Source: Ancylobacter crimeensis | Lineage (GTDB): Bacteria > Pseudomonadota > Alphaproteobacteria > Rhizobiales > Xanthobacteraceae | NCBI RefSeq assembly: GCF_023016805.1 | Contig: NZ_JALKCH010000004.1 | Span: 248,001-312,000, forward strand | Direction: 5' to 3' | DNA length: 64,000 nt | In this document: in pieces, positions 61,414 to 64,000 of the stretch | Layout of the letters: each line of letters opens with the position of its first letter | Numbering within the stretch: position 1 is the stretch's first letter | Program-made: the position numbers and the translations under genes | The notes under the pieces: generated by a model | What the model saw: the letters and a program-made list of their open reading frames with translations, nothing else | Database searches by the model: none | What the model was told of the DNA's origin: nothing

Positions 61414-63069
61414 ATGGCTTCCTATCAGTACGTCTATCACATGCACGGCATGACCAAGGCCTATCCGGGCGGCAAGAAGGTGCTGGAGAACATCCACCTC
61501 TCCTTCTACCCGACCGCCAAGATCGGCATCCTCGGTCCCAACGGCTCGGGCAAGTCGACCCTGCTCAAGATCATGGCCGGCATCGACAAGGATTTCTCCG
61601 GCGAAGCCTGGGTCGCGGAAGGCGCGCGCGTCGGCTACCTGCCGCAGGAGCCGCAGCTCGATCCCGCTTTGTCGGTGCGCGAGAACGTGATGCTCGGCGT
61701 CGCCAAGCAGAAGGCGATCCTCGACCGCTACAACGAACTCGCCATGAATTATTCGGACGAGACCGCGGATGAGATGACCGCGCTCCAGGACGAGATCGAA
61801 GGGCAGGGGCTCTGGGATCTCGACAGCAAGATCGACCAGGCGATGGACGCCCTCGGCTGCCCGGAGGAAGGTTCCGACGTCGCGAGGCTCTCGGGCGGCG
61901 AGCGCCGCCGCGTCGCGCTGTGCCAGCTCCTGCTCTCGCAGCCGGAACTGCTGCTGCTCGACGAGCCGACCAACCATCTCGACGCCGAGACCACCAACTG
62001 GCTGGAAGGTCATCTGCGGAACTATCCGGGCGCGATCCTGATCGTCACCCATGACCGCTACTTCCTCGACAACGTGACCGGCTGGATCCTCGAGCTCGAT
62101 CGCGGCCGCGGCATTCCCTATGAGGGCAATTATTCCTCCTGGCTGAGCCAGAAGACCAAGCGGATGCAGCAGGAGAACCGCGAGGACGAGGCCCGCCAGC
62201 GCGCGCTCGCCTCCGAGCAGGAATGGATCGCGGCCTCCCCCAAGGCCCGGCAGGCCAAGAACAAGGCGCGTATCCAGCGCTATGAAGACCTGGTGAAGAA
62301 GGCCTCCGAGAAGGGCCCGACCACCGCCCAGATCGTCATTCCCGTCTCCGAGCGGCTCGGCCAGAACGTCATCGAGTTCAAGGGTCTCACCAAGTCGTTC
62401 AACGACCGCCTGCTGATCGACGATTTGTCCTTCAAGCTGCCGCCGGGCGGCATCGTCGGCGTCATCGGGCCGAACGGCGCGGGCAAGACCACGCTGTTCC
62501 GCATGATCAACGGGCTGGAGACGCCCGACGCCGGCACCATCACCATCGGCGACAGCGTGAAGCTCGGCTATGTCGACCAGAATCGCGACGCGCTGGACGA
62601 CAAGAAGACCGTCTGGGAGGAGATTTCCGGCGGCAACGAGATCCTCTATCTCGGCAAGCGCGAGATCAATTCGCGGGCCTATTGCGGCGCTTTCAACTTC
62701 AAGGGTGGCGACCAGCAGAAGAAGGTCGGCATGCTTTCGGGCGGCGAGCGCAACCGCGTCCACCTCGCCCGCATCCTGCAGCAGGGCGCCAATGTCCTGC
62801 TGCTCGACGAGCCGACCAACGATCTCGACGTCGAAACCCTGCGCGCGCTTGAAGAGGCGCTGGAGGATTTCGCGGGCTGCGCGGTCATCATCTCGCATGA
62901 CCGCTTCTTCCTCGACCGCATCGCCACCCACATCCTCGCCTACGAGGATGAGGGCCATGTCGAATGGTTCGAAGGCAATTTCCACGACTATGAGGAAGAC
63001 AAGAAGCGTCGCCTCGGCGTCGATGCCATCATCCCGCACCGGATGAAGCACAAGAAGCTTACCCGCTGA
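61414..63069 (+). CDS. ettA: Energy-dependent translational throttle protein (ABC-F ATPase)
   Basis: The 551-residue protein has two ABC domains: Walker [10 protein letters not shown] near 41-49 with signature [11 protein letters not shown] near 160, and GPNGAGKTT near 351 with [15 protein letters not shown] near 441. The linker between them carries the Arg/Lys-rich P-site tRNA interaction motif. EttA binds the ribosomal E site and slows initiation when ATP is low. It has its own terminator downstream and is divergent from otsB. Confidence 0.96.
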   Translation: MASYQYVYHMHGMTKAYPGGKKVLENIHLSFYPTAKIGILGPNGSGKSTLLKIMAGIDKDFSGEAWVAEGARVGYLPQEPQLDPALSVRENVMLGVAKQKAILDRYNELAMNYSDETADEMTALQDEIEGQGLWDLDSKIDQAMDALGCPEEGSDVARLSGGERRRVALCQLLLSQPELLLLDEPTNHLDAETTNWLEGHLRNYPGAILIVTHDRYFLDNVTGWILELDRGRGIPYEGNYSSWLSQKTKRMQQENREDEARQRALASEQEWIAASPKARQAKNKARIQRYEDLVKKASEKGPTTAQIVIPVSERLGQNVIEFKGLTKSFNDRLLIDDLSFKLPPGGIVGVIGPNGAGKTTLFRMINGLETPDAGTITIGDSVKLGYVDQNRDALDDKKTVWEEISGGNEILYLGKREINSRAYCGAFNFKGGDQQKKVGMLSGGERNRVHLARILQQGANVLLLDEPTNDLDVETLRALEEALEDFAGCAVIISHDRFFLDRIATHILAYEDEGHVEWFEGNFHDYEEDKKRRLGVDAIIPHRMKHKKLTR

Positions 63070-63096
63070 GGCTGCCTTTCATCGACGATCCCTGCA

Positions 63097-63125
63097 AACG
63101 GCGCGGGTCAGCCCCGCGCCGTTTT
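63097..63125 (+). terminator. Intrinsic terminator after ettA
   Basis: AACGGCGCGGG and CCCGCGCCGTT form an 11-bp stem with a 5-base loop, followed by two more T residues. It lies 27 bp past the ettA stop. Confidence 0.85.
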
Positions 63126-63206
63126 CCGTCGCACCGCCGCAGGGGCACCCCTTGGCGGTCCAACGTGCCTCCGGCATGGTCCCCCACTCGAACGAGGAGG
63201 GACGCG

Positions 63207-63989
63207 ATGAACGCAAAGACCGGCACCGAGGACTGGAACCCCGGCCTCTACCTCACCTTCGCCGACGAACGCACGCGGCCCTCGCGCGACCTGCTCGCGC
63301 AGGTGCCGCTTACCGCGCCGCGTCGCATCGTCGATATCGGCTGCGGGCCGGGCAATTCCACCGGGCTTCTGGTGCAGCGCTGGCCGCAGGCGCAGACGCA
63401 AGGCATCGATTCCTCACCGGCCATGATCGAGGAGGCGGCCCGCACCCTGCCGGGGGTACGGTTCGAGGTTGCGGATGTCGCGACATGGCAACCCGAACCC
63501 GACACCGACCTGCTTTTCGCCAACGCGGTTTTCCAGTGGCTGCCCGAGCATCCCGCCATCCTGCAGCGGCTCCTTCAGGCCCTGCCGGAAGGGGGCGTGC
63601 TGGCGGTGCAGATGCCGGATAATCTGACCGAGCCCACCCATCGGCTGATGCGCGAAACCGCCGCGGACGGGCCGTGGGCGCAGAAGCTCCGGAGCGCCGC
63701 GCGCGCCCCGCTTCCCCCGGTCAGCAGCTATTACGACCTGCTGGCCCCGTACGCCCGGCATGTCGACATCTGGCATACCTTCTACAACCACCCGCTGGAC
63801 GGGCCCGAGGCGGTGGTCGAATGGGTGAAGGCGACAGGCCTTCGCCCCTTCCTCGCCCCACTCGATGCCGGGGAGCGCACCGCCTTCCTTTCCGCCTATA
63901 CCGCGCGGATCGCGGACGCCTATCCCCGGCGGGTCGACGGCAAGGTGCTGCTGCGCTTTCCGCGGCTGTTCATGGTGGCCGTGCGGTAG
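63207..63989 (+). CDS. tam: Trans-aconitate 2-methyltransferase
   Basis: The 260-residue SAM-dependent methyltransferase has motif [15 protein letters not shown] near 42-55 and [18 protein letters not shown] near 101-118, both typical of Tam. It methylates trans-aconitate, which otherwise inhibits aconitase. GAGGAGG stands upstream of the ATG at 63207. The C-terminal part with [19 protein letters not shown] fits the family. It is complete, ending 11 bp before the window edge. Confidence 0.9.
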   Translation: MNAKTGTEDWNPGLYLTFADERTRPSRDLLAQVPLTAPRRIVDIGCGPGNSTGLLVQRWPQAQTQGIDSSPAMIEEAARTLPGVRFEVADVATWQPEPDTDLLFANAVFQWLPEHPAILQRLLQALPEGGVLAVQMPDNLTEPTHRLMRETAADGPWAQKLRSAARAPLPPVSSYYDLLAPYARHVDIWHTFYNHPLDGPEAVVEWVKATGLRPFLAPLDAGERTAFLSAYTARIADAYPRRVDGKVLLRFPRLFMVAVR

Positions 63990-64000
63990 ACGTCACCCCT

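Overview
The window is GC-rich, almost fully coding chromosome of an alphaproteobacterium. The markers are a carA/carB/greA block, a dnaG-rpoD pair, a trxB-LysR pair, a membrane-bound ferritin of the MbfA type, a DUF992 protein and a DnaG whose zinc-ribbon ligands are degenerate. Together they point to the order Hyphomicrobiales (Rhizobiales). Xanthobacteraceae-like relatives are plausible, but a species cannot be named from the sequence alone. I see no integrase, transposase, prophage or CRISPR array.

Region 1 (about 100-10342) is the most distinctive part. An eight-gene minus-strand operon encodes a HAD phosphatase, an arginase-fold enzyme, a small SMR-type membrane protein, an alpha/beta hydrolase, a FemAB/GNAT-like transferase, a second SMR-type protein, a sensor kinase and a sigma54-dependent response regulator. 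Many of its start and stop codons overlap. Divergently, a class III aminotransferase and a MipA/OmpV-type outer-membrane protein are transcribed. The space between them holds two sigma54 (-24/-12) promoters facing away from each other, each an exact match to TGGCACG-N4-TTGC. A perfect 8-5-8 inverted repeat lies exactly midway, its centre 96 bp from the first G of each -24 element. The locus therefore looks like a self-controlled sigma54 regulon. Its enzymes suggest that it makes or remodels an amine-containing small molecule or lipid headgroup at the envelope and moves it across the membrane. That product is inferred, and I know of no described system with this composition.

Region 2 (10432-21341) holds a family III CoA-transferase, a membrane PQQ glucose/quinate-type dehydrogenase, a trans-3-hydroxyproline dehydratase, a 54-residue protein and a tRNA-Ile(CAU). 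The tRNA is followed by an AT-rich patch with an orphan gene. Then come an AI-2E-family membrane protein, a SIMPL-domain protein, a nested palindromic repeat and a lipid kinase.

Region 3 (21394-33998) begins with an iron-uptake set: a SEL1-repeat protein, a TonB-dependent siderophore receptor and a PiuC-type dioxygenase. Small membrane transporters, a soluble PQQ sugar dehydrogenase, MsrP, an aspartate aminotransferase and a glutathione transferase follow. A probable small RNA of about 100 nt lies near 33700-33800.

Region 4 (33999-53177) is core genome. It holds trxB, an Lrp regulator coupled to sugar transferases likely to act on the envelope, greA, carB, carA (separated from carB by a cupin/HxlR/SDR cassette), a YqeY protein, dnaG and rpoD.

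Region 5 (53211-63989) holds mbfA behind a probable Irr box, an MFS transporter, an aldose-epimerase-like protein, an otsB-GH15-otsA trehalose operon, ettA and trans-aconitate methyltransferase.
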